Shown: positions 26,820-36,595, counted from the first letter of the stretch. The stretch: 43,579 nucleotides of DNA from Lentilactobacillus hilgardii DSM 20176 = ATCC 8290 (GCF_000159315.1 NZ_GG669999.1:67274-110852), one strand, 5' to 3'. Translations and numbers: made by a program. Notes: generated by a model from the letters alone, not told the origin.

Positions 26820-27749
26820 ATGAGTAAATTTTCCAAAAATGATCAGGTTATCTTTTGGAGTGCTGAAGAGGACCTTGATGATCAAAAATTCCATCAGGTA
26901 TTGAACAAAACGGAGCATCTAGAGAAAAAGTATCCTGACGACCTTCGTATTCACTTACTGATGGCGCAAGCTCTTTTTGCTTTGCATGAGTCTGCTGATG
27001 CCTATCGCATTATCTTTGATTATCGTGAGCAGCTTTTCGAGGTTCCCAAATATTTACCAGCTATTTTTCATATTGTGCTAGAAAATAATGGATTTATGTT
27101 TGCCAGAGAATTCTTGCCGAATGTGTCGTCAACTCAAAGGCTGAAATGGCTTGCCAAAATTGAAAATGCAGAAGAAAGATATCGAGAAAAAGACAGAAAT
27201 GACTTGAATAACAAAATGAAAAATTTAGCACACTTGGGCTCATTGGATGCCTATAAACAGGTTCACGGCATTAATGATGCGCTGAAGATGCCATTGAAAG
27301 AGTATTTGACAGCAGCTAAATTGCTTCTGTCCGATCCATTTGGGTGGCAGGTTTCCAAAACCCAGGTTTTGCTTGAATTAAATGCAGTTGGAAGTGGGGA
27401 AACGATCGATTTAACTTGGATTGATAAAAATAGCTATCATCTTCCTCTCAATGAACTGAAACCGTTAACCGCTTATCATGTGCTTATTGATGCGTTGAGG
27501 GAAATCGATAAGCAATATGGAGCCGATGATCCTATTAAGTTTCAGTTACTCGAAAAAGAACTCTTTACGCAAAGCAGTTATATTTATCCTTTCTTTGATA
27601 AGGTTATTCAAGATTCTAAGTTCTGGGTTAAAATTATCGTAGCTGATTTATTTGGCGATCACTTAGAGGCAAACACACCGGCTCAGCGAGAGATGCTGGG
27701 ATGGATTAAACAAATTCATCAAGCAGAAAGCTTCATAAAATTCGTTTAA
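26820..27749 (+). CDS. TPR-like protein of unknown function, 309 aa
   Basis: A soluble, all-helical protein that looks like a tetratricopeptide-type scaffold. Helix-turn-helix pairs are visible, for example LRIHLLMAQALFALHESADAY (about 44-64). It contains no catalytic motif or membrane segment that I can see. GGAGG precedes ATG 26820; an in-frame ATG at 26778 overlaps the previous terminator and is not used. It lies between rnjB and tuf, a position where similar conserved lactobacillus proteins are found. Aromatic and acidic residues are frequent. Function unknown; it may be a protein-interaction adaptor, which is inference. Confidence 0.8.
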   Translation: MSKFSKNDQVIFWSAEEDLDDQKFHQVLNKTEHLEKKYPDDLRIHLLMAQALFALHESADAYRIIFDYREQLFEVPKYLPAIFHIVLENNGFMFAREFLPNVSSTQRLKWLAKIENAEERYREKDRNDLNNKMKNLAHLGSLDAYKQVHGINDALKMPLKEYLTAAKLLLSDPFGWQVSKTQVLLELNAVGSGETIDLTWIDKNSYHLPLNELKPLTAYHVLIDALREIDKQYGADDPIKFQLLEKELFTQSSYIYPFFDKVIQDSKFWVKIIVADLFGDHLEANTPAQREMLGWIKQIHQAESFIKFV

Positions 27750-27782
27750 TGAAAAATATTTCGAGAAAACGATAATAATCTG

Positions 27783-27811
27783 TTTACAAACAAATTAAGT
27801 ACCGATATAAT
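27783..27811 (+). promoter_or_regulatory. tuf promoter P1
   Basis: TTTACA, 17-bp spacer, TATAAT: a near-consensus strong promoter, 120 bp before tuf. Confidence 0.8.
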
Positions 27812-27840
27812 ACTTAAGGATTCTTCGAAATTAGACTGCT

Positions 27841-27868
27841 TTGTCTTTTCAAGAAGATGTAGTATAAT
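27841..27868 (+). promoter_or_regulatory. tuf promoter P2
   Basis: TTGTCT, 16-bp spacer, TATAAT, 57 bp downstream of P1. Tandem promoters suit a very highly expressed gene. Confidence 0.7.
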
Positions 27869-27913
27869 ATCATTTAGAAATGCATTGATGCGAATTGATG
27901 TAATTCTTGAAAA
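27846..27913. repeat. 10-bp inverted repeat spanning the tuf leader
   Basis: TTTTCAAGAA at 27846-27855 and TTCTTGAAAA at 27904-27913 are exact inverted copies 48 bases apart. The left copy overlaps the P2 promoter and the right copy lies just before the tuf ribosome site, so only P1 transcripts could fold it. Confidence 0.4.
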
Positions 27914-27931
27914 CAACAGGAGGTTTCATTA

Positions 27932-29119
27932 ATGGCAAAAGAACATTATGAAAGAACAAAACCCCATGTAAATATTGGTACTATTGGCCATATTGATCAT
28001 GGGAAAACTACTTTAACTGCTGCAATCACAAAGGTATTGGCTTCTAAAGGTCTTGCAAAGGCTGAAGACTATGCTGATATCGATGCAGCCCCAGAGGAAC
28101 GTGAACGTGGTATTACGATCAACACTGCTCACGTTGAGTACGAAACTGAAAAGCGTCACTATGCGCATATTGATGCCCCAGGACATGCTGACTACATCAA
28201 GAATATGATCACTGGTGCCGCTCAAATGGATGGTGCCATCTTGGTTGTTGCTGCAACTGATGGTCCTATGCCACAAACTCGTGAGCATATCTTGCTTGCC
28301 CACCAAGTTGGTGTTGATTACATCGTTGTCTTCTTAAACAAGACTGATTTAGTTGACGATGACGAATTAATTGATTTGGTTGAAATGGAAGTTCGTGAAT
28401 TACTTTCTGAATACGATTATCCTGGTGATGACATTCCTGTTGTCCGTGGATCCGCTCTTAAGGCTCTTGAAGGCGACAAGGAACAAGAACAAGTTATCCT
28501 TGACTTAATGGATATCGTTGATGAATATATTCCAACTCCAGAACGTGATGACAGCAAGCCATTCTTGATGCCTGTTGAAGACGTATTTACGATCACTGGT
28601 CGTGGTACTGTTGCTTCAGGACGTATTGACCGTGGTGTTGTTAAGATTGGTGACGAAGTTGAAATCGTTGGTTTGAACGATGCTCCTTTGAAGTCAACTG
28701 TTACTGGTTTGGAAATGTTCCGTAAGACACTTGATGAAGGTCAAGCCGGCGATAACGTTGGTGTTCTTCTTCGTGGTATCGATCGCGACCAAGTTGTTCG
28801 TGGACAAGTTCTTGCCGCACCTGGTTCAATTCAAACTCACAAGAAGTTTGAAGGCCAAGTATATATCTTGACTAAAGAAGAAGGTGGCCGTCATACGCCA
28901 TTCTTCTCAAACTACCGACCACAATTCTACTTCCATACTACCGATGTTACCGGTGTTATTGAACTAGAAAAGGGCGTTGAAATGGTTATGCCTGGTGATA
29001 ACGTTACATTCAATGTTGAATTAACTAAGCCAGTTGCCATTGAAAAAGGTACTAAGTTTACCATCCGTGAAGGTGGCCATACTGTTGGTGCCGGTATTGT
29101 TAGTGACGTTAACGACTAA
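27932..29119 (+). CDS. tuf: Elongation factor Tu
   Basis: GTPase that delivers aminoacyl-tRNA to the ribosome. 395 residues, full length. G1 [10 protein letters not shown]2 [13 protein letters not shown]3 [10 protein letters not shown]4 NKTDLVDD, G5 SALKALEG, then domains II and III ending in [15 protein letters not shown]. Codon use is strongly biased to GTT, GGT, CGT and AAC/AAG, fitting very high expression. Ribosome site AGGAGG with good spacing. It is a single-gene unit with tandem promoters and a terminator, separate from the str operon location seen in many bacteria but usual in Lactobacillus. Confidence 0.98.
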   Translation: MAKEHYERTKPHVNIGTIGHIDHGKTTLTAAITKVLASKGLAKAEDYADIDAAPEERERGITINTAHVEYETEKRHYAHIDAPGHADYIKNMITGAAQMDGAILVVAATDGPMPQTREHILLAHQVGVDYIVVFLNKTDLVDDDELIDLVEMEVRELLSEYDYPGDDIPVVRGSALKALEGDKEQEQVILDLMDIVDEYIPTPERDDSKPFLMPVEDVFTITGRGTVASGRIDRGVVKIGDEVEIVGLNDAPLKSTVTGLEMFRKTLDEGQAGDNVGVLLRGIDRDQVVRGQVLAAPGSIQTHKKFEGQVYILTKEEGGRHTPFFSNYRPQFYFHTTDVTGVIELEKGVEMVMPGDNVTFNVELTKPVAIEKGTKFTIREGGHTVGAGIVSDVND

Positions 29120-29137
29120 TTTCGCTAATTAATATTG

Positions 29138-29171
29138 AAAAGCTGTGAGGAGTGATCCTTGCAGCTTTTTT
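29138..29171 (+). terminator. Terminator of tuf
   Basis: AAAAGCTGTGAGGA and TCCTTGCAGCTTTT form a 14-bp stem with two wobble pairs and a four-base loop, then T-rich sequence. Confidence 0.85.
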
Positions 29172-29212
29172 ATTTATCATATCAATTTGTCTACTTTAAA
29201 TTCATTTAGCAT

Positions 29213-29241
29213 TTTACATTTTGTTATTAATACGTTAAAAT
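29213..29241 (+). promoter_or_regulatory. Promoter of tig
   Basis: TTTACA, 17-bp spacer, TAAAAT, about 60 bases before the tig start. Confidence 0.7.
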
Positions 29242-29301
29242 AACAATGTTATGCAATTATGAATTGTAAAAAAATATGTTTGTCGTCTCGGAGGGAAAAA
29301 G

Positions 29302-30639
29302 ATGTCTGCAAAATGGGAAAAGAAGGGTACCAACGATGGTGAATTAACTTTCGAAATTGGTACTGATTCTATCAAAAGCGGTTTAGACCGTGCATTTAAG
29401 AAAAACAAAAACAGTATTCGGGTTCCTGGATTCCGTAAAGGAAAAGTACCTCGTGCCATTTTTAACCAAATGTATGGCGAGGAAGCATTGTATGAGGATG
29501 CTTTAAACATTCTATTGCCAGACGAATATTCAAAGGCTGTTGACGAAGCAAAAATTGAGCCAGTTGACCAACCAAAGATTGACGTTGAATCAATGGAAAA
29601 GGGCAAACCATGGGTTATTAAGGCTAATGTGACTGTTAAGCCGGAAGTAAAACTTGGTAACTACCAAGGATTAAGTGTACCAAAGCAAAATACCCGAGTT
29701 TACCAAAAGGATATTGACGCAGAACTTGAAAAGAAACGTCAAAACGAAGCAGAACTAGTTCTTAAAGAAGGTAAAGCTGCTGAAAAAGGCGATACGGTTG
29801 TGATCGACTTTGACGGAACAGTTGATGGCAAGCCATTTGATGGTGGCAGTGCCAAAAACCATTCCTTGGAACTTGGATCAAATTCGTTTATTCCAGGCTT
29901 TGAAGACCAATTAGTTGGCCATAAAGCTGGTGATGAAGTCGACGTTAAGGTAACATTCCCTGATGATTATCAAGCAAAGGATCTTCAAGGTAAAGACGCG
30001 ATCTTTAAGACTACTATTCACGAAGTAAAAACAAAGGAATTGCCAAAATTAGACGACGATTTTGCTAAAGATGTCGATGAAGACGTAGATTCACTTGATG
30101 AGTTAAAAGAAAAGATTAAAGACGATCTTAAGACTCAAAAGAAAAATGAAGCTCGTGAAGCAATTGAAGATGCTGCTATTAACCAAGCTGTTGACAATTC
30201 AGAAGTTAAGGATATCCCACAAGCCATGCTTGATGAAGATATTCAACGACAAATGGATCAATACCTTGCAGGTATGCAACAACAAGGGATTAATCAGCAG
30301 ATGTATTTCCAATTGACTGGTACAAAGCCGGAAGATTTGAAGAAACAATTTTCTGATGGTGCTGAGCGTCGTGTTAAGACCAATCTTGTTCTGGAAGCAA
30401 TTGTGGATGCAGAAAAGATTAATCCAACCGAGGATGATATCAAAGCTGAAGTGAAGGATCTTGCTTCACAATATGGCATGAAAGAAGACGCTGTTCGCAG
30501 TGCTTTGACTGATGACATGCTCAAGCATGATATTGGTATCAAGAAGGCTATTGACTTGATCGTTGATTCTTCGAAACAGGATGCTAAAGCTAAAGAAGAA
30601 AAGTCTGATACAGATAAAAAAGATAGTTCGGAAAAGTAA
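29302..30639 (+). CDS. tig: Trigger factor chaperone
   Basis: Ribosome-bound chaperone and prolyl isomerase that shields nascent chains at the exit tunnel. 445 residues. N-terminal ribosome-binding signature GFRKGKVPR (about 45-53), FKBP-type prolyl isomerase domain ([20 protein letters not shown], about 163-182), and a helical C-terminal chaperone domain. The extreme C terminus is a Lys/Asp/Ser-rich tail ([15 protein letters not shown]). It has its own promoter and terminator and lies before clpX; tig next to clpX is a conserved arrangement of protein-quality genes. Confidence 0.97.
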   Translation: MSAKWEKKGTNDGELTFEIGTDSIKSGLDRAFKKNKNSIRVPGFRKGKVPRAIFNQMYGEEALYEDALNILLPDEYSKAVDEAKIEPVDQPKIDVESMEKGKPWVIKANVTVKPEVKLGNYQGLSVPKQNTRVYQKDIDAELEKKRQNEAELVLKEGKAAEKGDTVVIDFDGTVDGKPFDGGSAKNHSLELGSNSFIPGFEDQLVGHKAGDEVDVKVTFPDDYQAKDLQGKDAIFKTTIHEVKTKELPKLDDDFAKDVDEDVDSLDELKEKIKDDLKTQKKNEAREAIEDAAINQAVDNSEVKDIPQAMLDEDIQRQMDQYLAGMQQQGINQQMYFQLTGTKPEDLKKQFSDGAERRVKTNLVLEAIVDAEKINPTEDDIKAEVKDLASQYGMKEDAVRSALTDDMLKHDIGIKKAIDLIVDSSKQDAKAKEEKSDTDKKDSSEK

Positions 30640-30652
30640 ACGGCTTTTCTTT

Positions 30653-30685
30653 AAAAGATCCGTTTTAATAACGGGTCTTTTTTTG
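30653..30685 (+). terminator. Terminator of tig
   Basis: AAAGATCCGTT and AACGGGTCTTT pair with one G-T wobble, then a run of T. Confidence 0.8.
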
Positions 30686-30701
30686 AAGTGAACCCTTCTA
30701 A

Positions 30702-30729
30702 TTGCAATTTGACTATTATATGTTAAAGT
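30702..30729 (+). promoter_or_regulatory. Probable promoter of clpX
   Basis: TTGCAA, 16-bp spacer, and an extended -10 TGTTAAAGT. An alternative is TTGACT (30709) with TATAGT (30734) at a 19-bp spacing. Either leaves a leader of about 95-105 bases. Confidence 0.5.
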
Positions 30730-30779
30730 TACGTATAGTTGGAGAGTGAATAGGGCTAATTTTTACTGTGGTCAGTTTT

Positions 30780-30808
30780 ATTCTTGGTCTCCATTGTTTG
30801 ACCAGAAT
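30780..30808 (+). promoter_or_regulatory. Inverted repeat in the clpX leader
   Basis: ATTCTTGGTC and GACCAGAAT pair with one bulge around a 10-base loop, 17 bases before the ribosome site. An outer pair, AGTTGGA (30738) and TCCAACT (30814), could enclose it. It could be an operator or an RNA structure controlling translation. Confidence 0.45.
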
Positions 30809-30840
30809 TAACTTCCAACTCTAATGGAGGAGTGAATATA

Positions 30841-32088
30841 TTGTTCGAAGATAACGAATCAAATGGACCAATTACCTGTTCTTTTTGTGGTAAAACTCAA
30901 GATCAGGTAAAAAAGATTGTTGCTGGTCCAGGCGTTTACATTTGTAATGAATGTATCGATTTGTGTAAAGAGATCATTGATGAAGAACTAGCACCAGAGA
31001 AAACTTCAGAAGATTTATTGAAGGTGTTGACACCCGCACAAATCTTGGACAAACTAAATGAGTTTGTGATTGGCCAAGGAAACGCCAAACGTACTTTGGC
31101 TGTAGCCGTTTATAATCATTATAAGCGGGTAAATGAAATGATTAGCGATCCAAATGATGACTTGGAATTACAGAAGAGTAACATTTGTGTCATCGGACCA
31201 ACGGGTTCTGGTAAAACCTATTTAGCCCAGACACTAGCTAAAATTTTAAATGTCCCATTTGCAATTGCAGATGCAACGACTTTGACGGAAGCCGGTTATG
31301 TTGGTGAGGATGTTGAAAACATTCTTTTAAAGTTATTGCAAAATGCAGATTATGATGTTGATAAAGCTGAAAAGGGCATTATTTACATTGATGAAATTGA
31401 TAAGATTGCAAAGAAATCGGAGAACGTATCAATTACACGAGATGTTTCCGGTGAAGGTGTTCAACAAGCACTATTAAAAATTCTTGAAGGTACGATTGCA
31501 AATGTACCGCCTCAGGGTGGTCGTAAGCATCCGCAACAAGAATTCATTCAAATTGATACAACCAACATTTTGTTCATTGTTGGTGGTGCGTTTGATGGGA
31601 TTGAAGGAATTGTTAAGAGCCGACTTGGTGATAAAACAATTGGGTTCGGCACAGATTCTGATGAAGCTAAAAATGTCAATTCAAAGAATATTATGCAGTC
31701 AGTTATTCCGGAGGATATGTTGAAATTTGGGTTAATTCCTGAATTTATAGGCCGACTCCCAATCCTGACAGCTTTAGATAAGTTGGATGAACATGATTTG
31801 GTTAGAATTTTAACGGAACCAAAAAATGCACTTGTTAAGCAATATCAAAAATTGATTGAGCTAGATGGTGCTGAACTTGAATTTCAACCAGCTGCTTTGC
31901 AAAAGATGGCACAACTTGCGATTTCTCGAAATACAGGTGCCCGTGGGCTCCGTTCAATTATCGAAGATGTTATGCGTGATATTATGTTTGATTTACCAAG
32001 CAGAAATGATGTTTCTAAGGTGATTATTACACCAGAAACCGTTACAAATCATACAGAGCCGCAACTTGTTCTGAAAAAGGCATCGTAA
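30841..32088 (+). CDS. clpX: ClpX, ATPase subunit of the ClpXP protease
   Basis: AAA+ unfoldase that recognises tagged substrates and feeds them to ClpP. 415 residues. N-terminal C4 zinc finger (CSFCGK ... CNECIDLC), Walker A GPTGSGKT, pore loop GYVGEDVE, Walker [10 protein letters not shown], the ClpP-docking loop LGDKTIGFG, and sensor 2 in NTGARGLRS. The open frame begins at GTG 30832, but GGAGGAG overlaps that codon. The TTG at 30841, eight bases further on, fits both the ribosome site and the usual N terminus ([17 protein letters not shown]). engB follows after a terminator. Confidence 0.97.
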   Translation: MFEDNESNGPITCSFCGKTQDQVKKIVAGPGVYICNECIDLCKEIIDEELAPEKTSEDLLKVLTPAQILDKLNEFVIGQGNAKRTLAVAVYNHYKRVNEMISDPNDDLELQKSNICVIGPTGSGKTYLAQTLAKILNVPFAIADATTLTEAGYVGEDVENILLKLLQNADYDVDKAEKGIIYIDEIDKIAKKSENVSITRDVSGEGVQQALLKILEGTIANVPPQGGRKHPQQEFIQIDTTNILFIVGGAFDGIEGIVKSRLGDKTIGFGTDSDEAKNVNSKNIMQSVIPEDMLKFGLIPEFIGRLPILTALDKLDEHDLVRILTEPKNALVKQYQKLIELDGAELEFQPAALQKMAQLAISRNTGARGLRSIIEDVMRDIMFDLPSRNDVSKVIITPETVTNHTEPQLVLKKAS

Positions 32089-32093
32089 TTAAA

Positions 32094-32141
32094 GGGGGTC
32101 TGATGTAAACTTTAATCAGTTTACCGTCAGGCTCTTTTTTT
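32094..32141 (+). terminator. Terminator of clpX
   Basis: GGGTCTGATGTAAACT and AGTTTACCGTCAGGCTC form a long imperfect stem with a six-base loop, followed by TTTTTTT. Confidence 0.75.
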
Positions 32142-32190
32142 GTCTAAAATGAGATTTTGCATTATTTGAAAGGAAAGGAACGGTGATTTA

Positions 32191-32778
32191 ATGGACGTAC
32201 AAAACGTCGATTTAACGATTAGTGCAGTGGAGGCAAAGCAGTACCCGAATACGCGGTTTCCAGAAATTGCATTTGTCGGACGCTCCAACGTTGGGAAATC
32301 TTCTTTAACAAATGTGTTAATTAATCGAAAAGGATATGCACGAACTTCCAGTCAGCCGGGGAAGACGCAGACACTTAATTTTTACAATATCGAGGATAAA
32401 CTTTTCTTCGTTGACGTGCCAGGATATGGTTATGCTAAAACTTCGAAGGCTAATCGTGAAAAATGGGGTAAAATGATTGAGAAGTATTTAACGGAAAGAG
32501 AACAATTGCGAGGGGTCATTACGCTGGTTGATGGTCGTCATGCGCCAACCAATGACGATGTATCCATGCATGAATGGTTGAAATACTACGGTATTGAAAT
32601 TCTGACAGTGGCCACCAAGATGGATAAGATTGCCAAAGGCAAATGGAACAAACAAGAGTCCTTGATTCGAAAAACACTTAATTTGGATGCCAATGAAAAA
32701 CTGATTTCTTTTTCTGCATTAACCAAACAAGGAAAGACAGAAATCTGGCAATGGATTGAAGGGAGAATGCATCAATGA
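32191..32778 (+). CDS. engB: Ribosome biogenesis GTPase EngB (YsxC/YihA)
   Basis: Essential GTPase needed for 50S subunit assembly. 195 residues. G1 [10 protein letters not shown] (about 31-40), G2 region [15 protein letters not shown]3 DVPGYGYA, G4 ATKMDKI, G5 FSALTKQGK. Ribosome site AAAGGAAAGGA. clpX-engB adjacency is conserved in Firmicutes. Its stop overlaps the next gene's start by four bases (ATGA). Confidence 0.97.
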   Translation: MDVQNVDLTISAVEAKQYPNTRFPEIAFVGRSNVGKSSLTNVLINRKGYARTSSQPGKTQTLNFYNIEDKLFFVDVPGYGYAKTSKANREKWGKMIEKYLTEREQLRGVITLVDGRHAPTNDDVSMHEWLKYYGIEILTVATKMDKIAKGKWNKQESLIRKTLNLDANEKLISFSALTKQGKTEIWQWIEGRMHQ

Positions 32779-33086
32779 ATTTTGATGATTATCAAAAGGC
32801 TGCCAATCGTACTTTGATGGGGAAAGAGCAGGTCCTTACTAACTGTGTTTTGGGGCTAACAGGGGAATCAGGTGAAGTTGCTGACCTTGTCCGAAAATAT
32901 ACTTTTCAAAGTACAAAATTAGATAAAGGCCAACTGACAAAAGAATTGGGAGATGTTTTGTGGTATCTCTCGCAAATTGCTGAATGGGCTGATATTCCTT
33001 TTGACCAAATTGCTTCTGAAAATATTAAGCGATTGAAGCAACGCTACCCGTCATCAAAGGGTGGCCTGAATCAAGTTAATTTGTAA
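32775..33086 (+). CDS. MazG-like nucleotide pyrophosphohydrolase
   Basis: All-alpha NTP pyrophosphatase of the MazG-like superfamily, which hydrolyses (possibly non-canonical) nucleoside triphosphates to monophosphates. 103 residues. The metal-binding helices carry [15 protein letters not shown] (ExxE, about 27-41) and [15 protein letters not shown] (ExxD, about 54-69). It is translationally coupled to engB by an ATGA overlap. The substrate is unknown; dUTP or damaged nucleotides are typical for relatives. It ends the operon before a strong terminator. Confidence 0.88.
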   Translation: MNFDDYQKAANRTLMGKEQVLTNCVLGLTGESGEVADLVRKYTFQSTKLDKGQLTKELGDVLWYLSQIAEWADIPFDQIASENIKRLKQRYPSSKGGLNQVNL

Positions 33087-33113
33087 TAATTATAAATAAA
33101 AGTAAGATGCTTT

Positions 33114-33166
33114 AAACAAGTAGATTAGGTCAGCCTGTATTTTGACCTAATCTACTTGTTTTTGTT
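33114..33166 (+). terminator. Terminator after the MazG-like gene
   Basis: A perfect 18-bp inverted repeat (AAACAAGTAGATTAGGTC and its complement) around a 12-base loop, then TTTTG. Confidence 0.9.
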
Positions 33167-33292
33167 TACAAAGAATTTCGGTTGTTATGTGATTAAATTC
33201 TTATCGTTTTCTAAGTAAGCGTCTGATTTGAAAAGGTTCTCAGTGCACAAGATACGCGCCAAAATGCATATTAAACTTAATATTTAGAAAAA

Positions 33293-33335
33293 TAATGAAT
33301 AAAACGCAAAAATGGTTGCAATTAATGAATATCGG
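33293..33335 (+). promoter_or_regulatory. ARG-box-like sites upstream of argG
   Basis: Two copies of ATGAATA (in TAATGAATAAAACG at 33293-33306 and TTAATGAATATCGG at 33322-33335) lie 50-90 bp before argG. They resemble ArgR boxes (TGAATAAAAATTCA-type). The same ATGAATAAAA appears before the transporter at 36502. TTGCAA at 33316 could be the -35. Binding is inferred. Confidence 0.45.
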
Positions 33336-33384
33336 TGTTAACCTCATTACTAATTGATAATTAAGAAATTCGAGGTATTTATAA

Positions 33385-34680
33385 ATGACAGAAAATAAAA
33401 AAGTAATTTTAGCTTATTCAGGTGGTCTGGACACATCCGTTGCTATTCCTTGGTTAAACGATAAAGGTTACGACGTTGTCGCTTGTTGTATAAATGTTGG
33501 TGAAGGTAAGGATCTTAACTTTATTAAGCAAAAGGCACTTAATGTTGGGGCTGTCGAAGCATATGTTATCGATGCTTTGGACGACTTCGCAGACCATTAT
33601 GCGTCTGTTGCATTAAAGGCTAATGCAATGTATGAAGGGGCTTATCCGTTAATTTCAGCATTGTCACGTCCACTTATTTCAAAGGCATTGGTTGACCTTG
33701 CTCATCAAGAACATGCCCAAGCAGTTGCTCATGGCTGTACTGGTAAGGGGAATGATCAAGTACGTTTTGAAGTTGCAATTCACAGTTTGGATCCACAGCT
33801 TGAGGTTCTAAGCCCGGTACGTGACTGGCACTGGTCTCGTGAACAGGAAATTGACTATGCAAAGAAACATAATATTCCAATTCCAATTGATTTGGATTCA
33901 CCATATTCAATTGATGCAAATATTTGGGGACGTGCCAATGAAGCCGGTGTCTTGGAGGATCCATGGCATAGTGCGCCGGAAGATGCGTTTGCCATTACAA
34001 ATGCATTGGGGGATACACCTGACAAACCCGCAGTTGTTGATTTAACCTTTGTTAAGGGACTTCCAACTGAGCTAAATGGTCAACCGATGAAATTCTCAGA
34101 AATTATCCAACAATTAAATACTATTGCTGGCGAACATGGAATCGGCCGAATCGACCACATTGAAAATCGTTTGGTGGGTATCAAGTCTCGTGAGGTTTAT
34201 GAAGCCCCGGCCGCAACTGTTCTTCTTAAAGCACATAAAGAGCTTGAAGATCTAACTTTCGAACGTGACTTGGCTCATTTTAAACCAACGGTAGAGAAAC
34301 AATTGAGCGAGCTGGTCTATAATGCACTTTGGTTCTCTCCTTTGATGGATGCTTTAAATGCCTTTATTGACAAGTCACAAGAAGTCGTTAGCGGTGTTAT
34401 TAAAGCACAATTATTTAAAGGAAATGTCACAATTCTCGGTCGTAAATCGGGTTCCTCACTTTACGACAAGGACTTGGCAACTTATACGGCATCAGATTCA
34501 TTTGATCAAGAAGCTGCCAAAGGATTCATTAAGCTTTGGGGCCTTCCAACACAGGTTTATTCACAAGTTCAACTAAAAAATAAGCAGTCCCAATTTGTAA
34601 AAGCAGTCACTGAGTCACACGCCGAAGACAAGGTTACTATTCAAGGAAATTACTCTTCTCAAATGGGAGCAAAGAAATAA
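33385..34680 (+). CDS. argG: Argininosuccinate synthase
   Basis: Joins citrulline and aspartate at the cost of ATP to give argininosuccinate, the penultimate step of arginine synthesis. 431 residues. The N-type ATP pyrophosphatase loop [11 protein letters not shown] is at residues 9-19. Also visible are [14 protein letters not shown] (about 116-129), the citrulline/aspartate-binding region, and [10 protein letters not shown] near the C terminus. Ribosome site is weak (GAGGT at 11 bases). It overlaps argH by one base (TAATG). No other arginine biosynthesis genes are in the window, so citrulline must come from elsewhere or from uptake. Confidence 0.97.
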   Translation: MTENKKVILAYSGGLDTSVAIPWLNDKGYDVVACCINVGEGKDLNFIKQKALNVGAVEAYVIDALDDFADHYASVALKANAMYEGAYPLISALSRPLISKALVDLAHQEHAQAVAHGCTGKGNDQVRFEVAIHSLDPQLEVLSPVRDWHWSREQEIDYAKKHNIPIPIDLDSPYSIDANIWGRANEAGVLEDPWHSAPEDAFAITNALGDTPDKPAVVDLTFVKGLPTELNGQPMKFSEIIQQLNTIAGEHGIGRIDHIENRLVGIKSREVYEAPAATVLLKAHKELEDLTFERDLAHFKPTVEKQLSELVYNALWFSPLMDALNAFIDKSQEVVSGVIKAQLFKGNVTILGRKSGSSLYDKDLATYTASDSFDQEAAKGFIKLWGLPTQVYSQVQLKNKQSQFVKAVTESHAEDKVTIQGNYSSQMGAKK

Positions 34681-36065
34681 TGAGTACAAAGAAGCTTTGG
34701 GGTGGTCGTTTTCAGGAGCAAGCATCAAAATGGGTTGATGAGTTCGGTGCATCGATTTCGTTTGATCAACAAATGGCTGATGAAGATATCGAAGGGTCAT
34801 TGGCTCATGTCAAGATGTTGGCTTATACAAAAATTCTTAATAGTAAAGATGTGGATCAAATCGTGGCTGGTCTGGAAGAACTTCGACAGGAGTTACACGA
34901 AGGTAAGCTCACCTTTACAGTTGAGAATGAAGATATTCATATGAATATTGAGGCACTCTTAACTGAGAAAATTGGGCCGGTTGCCGGAAAGCTCCATACG
35001 GCTCGTTCACGAAATGATCAAGTAGCGACGGATTTTCATTTATATGTCAAAAATCGTTTACCAAGGATCATCGATGAAATTACAACGCTTCAAAAAACGC
35101 TGGTATCAATGGCGGCACAAAACGTTGAAACAATTATGCCAGGGTACACGCATCTTCAACACGCACAACCAATTTCTTACGGTCATTATTTAATGGCTTA
35201 TTATCAAATGCTGAAGCGGGATAAAGAACGCTTTGAATTTAACATGAAGCATACGGATATGATGCCTTTAGGAGCGGCTGCATTGGCTGGTACGACTTTT
35301 CCGATCGATCGGGAATACACAGCTAAAGAGCTTGGATTCGGACAAGTATATGCAAATTCTCTGGACGCTGTTTCTGATCGAGATTTTGCATTGGAGTTTT
35401 TAAGTAATAGTTCGATTTTGATGCTTCATTTATCACGTTTTTGTGAAGAAATCAGTATGTGGGTAAGTCACGAATTTAAGTATCTTGAGTTGAGTGATGC
35501 CTATACAACCGGTAGCTCAATCATGCCGCAAAAGAAGAATCCTGATATGGCAGAACTTATTCGTGGAAAGAGTGGCCGTGTGTATGGGCATTTAATGGGA
35601 CTGTTAGCCACTATGAAGTCATTGCCACTTGCGTACAATAAAGACCTCCAAGAAGACAAAGAGGGTGTCTTTGATACGGTTAAGACGCTCCTGCCTTCAT
35701 TAAAGGTCTTTAATGGGATGCTTAAGACTGCCAAACCCAACGTTGAACGTATGAAGCATGCGACTGAAAATGATTTTTCAAATGCTACTGAATTAGCTGA
35801 CTATCTTGCTGCCAAGGGTGTACCGTTTCGTGAAGCCCACGGTATTGTGGGGCAGTTAGTGCTTAAGGGGCTTCAAACGCACAAAAACCTTCAAGATATG
35901 TCGCTTGAAGAGTTGAAAGAAGCATCCCCTAAAATTGAAGCAGATGTTTACCATGACCTTAAGTCAGAGGTGGCTGTAGAGCGTCGCCATTCGTTAGGTG
36001 GAACCGGTTTTGACCAAGTAAGAATCCAAATTAAAAATGCCAAGCAGGAATTAAGCAATTCGTAG
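34680..36065 (+). CDS. argH: Argininosuccinate lyase
   Basis: Splits argininosuccinate into arginine and fumarate. 461 residues, of the fumarase/aspartase superfamily. Visible motifs: LWGGRFQEQ at the N terminus, [13 protein letters not shown] (about 107-119), [14 protein letters not shown] (about 155-168), and the superfamily signature [12 protein letters not shown] (about 279-290) with the catalytic Ser. The start codon overlaps the argG stop, with the ribosome site in the argG end. A bidirectional terminator follows. Confidence 0.97.
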   Translation: MSTKKLWGGRFQEQASKWVDEFGASISFDQQMADEDIEGSLAHVKMLAYTKILNSKDVDQIVAGLEELRQELHEGKLTFTVENEDIHMNIEALLTEKIGPVAGKLHTARSRNDQVATDFHLYVKNRLPRIIDEITTLQKTLVSMAAQNVETIMPGYTHLQHAQPISYGHYLMAYYQMLKRDKERFEFNMKHTDMMPLGAAALAGTTFPIDREYTAKELGFGQVYANSLDAVSDRDFALEFLSNSSILMLHLSRFCEEISMWVSHEFKYLELSDAYTTGSSIMPQKKNPDMAELIRGKSGRVYGHLMGLLATMKSLPLAYNKDLQEDKEGVFDTVKTLLPSLKVFNGMLKTAKPNVERMKHATENDFSNATELADYLAAKGVPFREAHGIVGQLVLKGLQTHKNLQDMSLEELKEASPKIEADVYHDLKSEVAVERRHSLGGTGFDQVRIQIKNAKQELSNS

Positions 36066-36147
36066 ATTAGAAAGCCTCTGCTGGTTTGTTTTAATATGGT
36101 CTTTCAAAAATTAACTATTGGGTCACATTATCATTAATACAAAATAA

Positions 36148-36193
36148 AAAAACGACTGATGACAATAGTGGAAAATTGTCATCAGTCGTTTTT
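36148..36193. terminator. Bidirectional terminator between argH and the 52-aa gene
   Basis: A perfect 19-bp inverted repeat (AAAAACGACTGATGACAAT and its complement) with an eight-base loop and T runs on both strands. Confidence 0.9.
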
Positions 36194-36238
36194 ATAATGA
36201 AGTGGATAATCGATGAATCCTCTAATGGATAAAGGATA

Positions 36239-36397
36239 TTACTTTTTTTCTGGTCGTTTCTCGTTTTTCTGCTTCTTATCTTTATCGTTTTTCTTATGCT
36301 TTAAAAACTTGTCCCGCTTATCATCGTCGAGATTCATTTCAGCAAATTTGCCGAAGATGGCGTCCAGGTCGTCCTGTCGATTAATCTTGAGTGCCAT
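36239..36397 (-). CDS. Small charged hypothetical protein, 52 aa
   Basis: A short minus-strand gene. AAGGAG lies ten bases before ATG 36397 and the frame ends at TAA 36239, before the shared terminator. The protein is extremely charged: an N-terminal helix-like part (MALKINRQDDLDAIFGKF) followed by a Lys/Asp-rich tail (KHKKNDKDKKQKNEKRPEKK). From memory it resembles short conserved proteins of streptococci and lactobacilli annotated as SPJ_0845 family, but I could not verify this. No membrane segment or catalytic motif. It might bind nucleic acid or be a ribosome-associated microprotein; that is speculation. Confidence 0.72.
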   Translation of the reverse strand: MALKINRQDDLDAIFGKFAEMNLDDDKRDKFLKHKKNDKDKKQKNEKRPEKK

Positions 36398-36473
36398 TTA
36401 GTTCATCTCCTTATCTCTTTTCGTGATAATCATATCAAAATTAAACAGGAAAGTCACTTTTATTGGTTAATTT

Positions 36474-36540
36474 TGCATATATGCATTATATCGAGCATAA
36501 TATGAATAAAAACGACTAATTTTCAATTTTTATTGCATAA
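36474..36540 (+). promoter_or_regulatory. ARG-box-like operator region of the ABC transporter
   Basis: It contains a perfect 12-bp palindrome TGCATATATGCA (36474-36485), a forward TATGAATAAAAACG (36501-36514) and a reversed site TTTCAATTTTTATTGCATA (36521-36539) that overlaps the promoter -35. The forward site shares ATGAATAAAA with the argG upstream region. This suggests ArgR control of the transporter together with argGH, which is inference. Confidence 0.5.
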
Positions 36541-36561
36541 ACAATAAAAGTGAGGTAGTAT
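36533..36561 (+). promoter_or_regulatory. Promoter of the amino-acid transporter operon
   Basis: TTGCAT, 17-bp spacer, TAGTAT. The -35 lies inside the reversed ARG-box-like site. Confidence 0.65.
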
Positions 36562-36595
36562 ATTCTGTATTATCTGTTTGAGAGAGGGAAAGTTG

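Noticed and set aside
30769-30804. CtsR stress-regulator box before clpX
   Set aside because: Only one heptad (TTTGACC) matches; the second half-site at the required spacing is absent.
36213-36401. 62-codon plus-strand open frame
   Set aside because: It is the complement of the better-supported 52-residue minus-strand gene and has a Phe/Ser/Leu-rich translation and no ribosome site.
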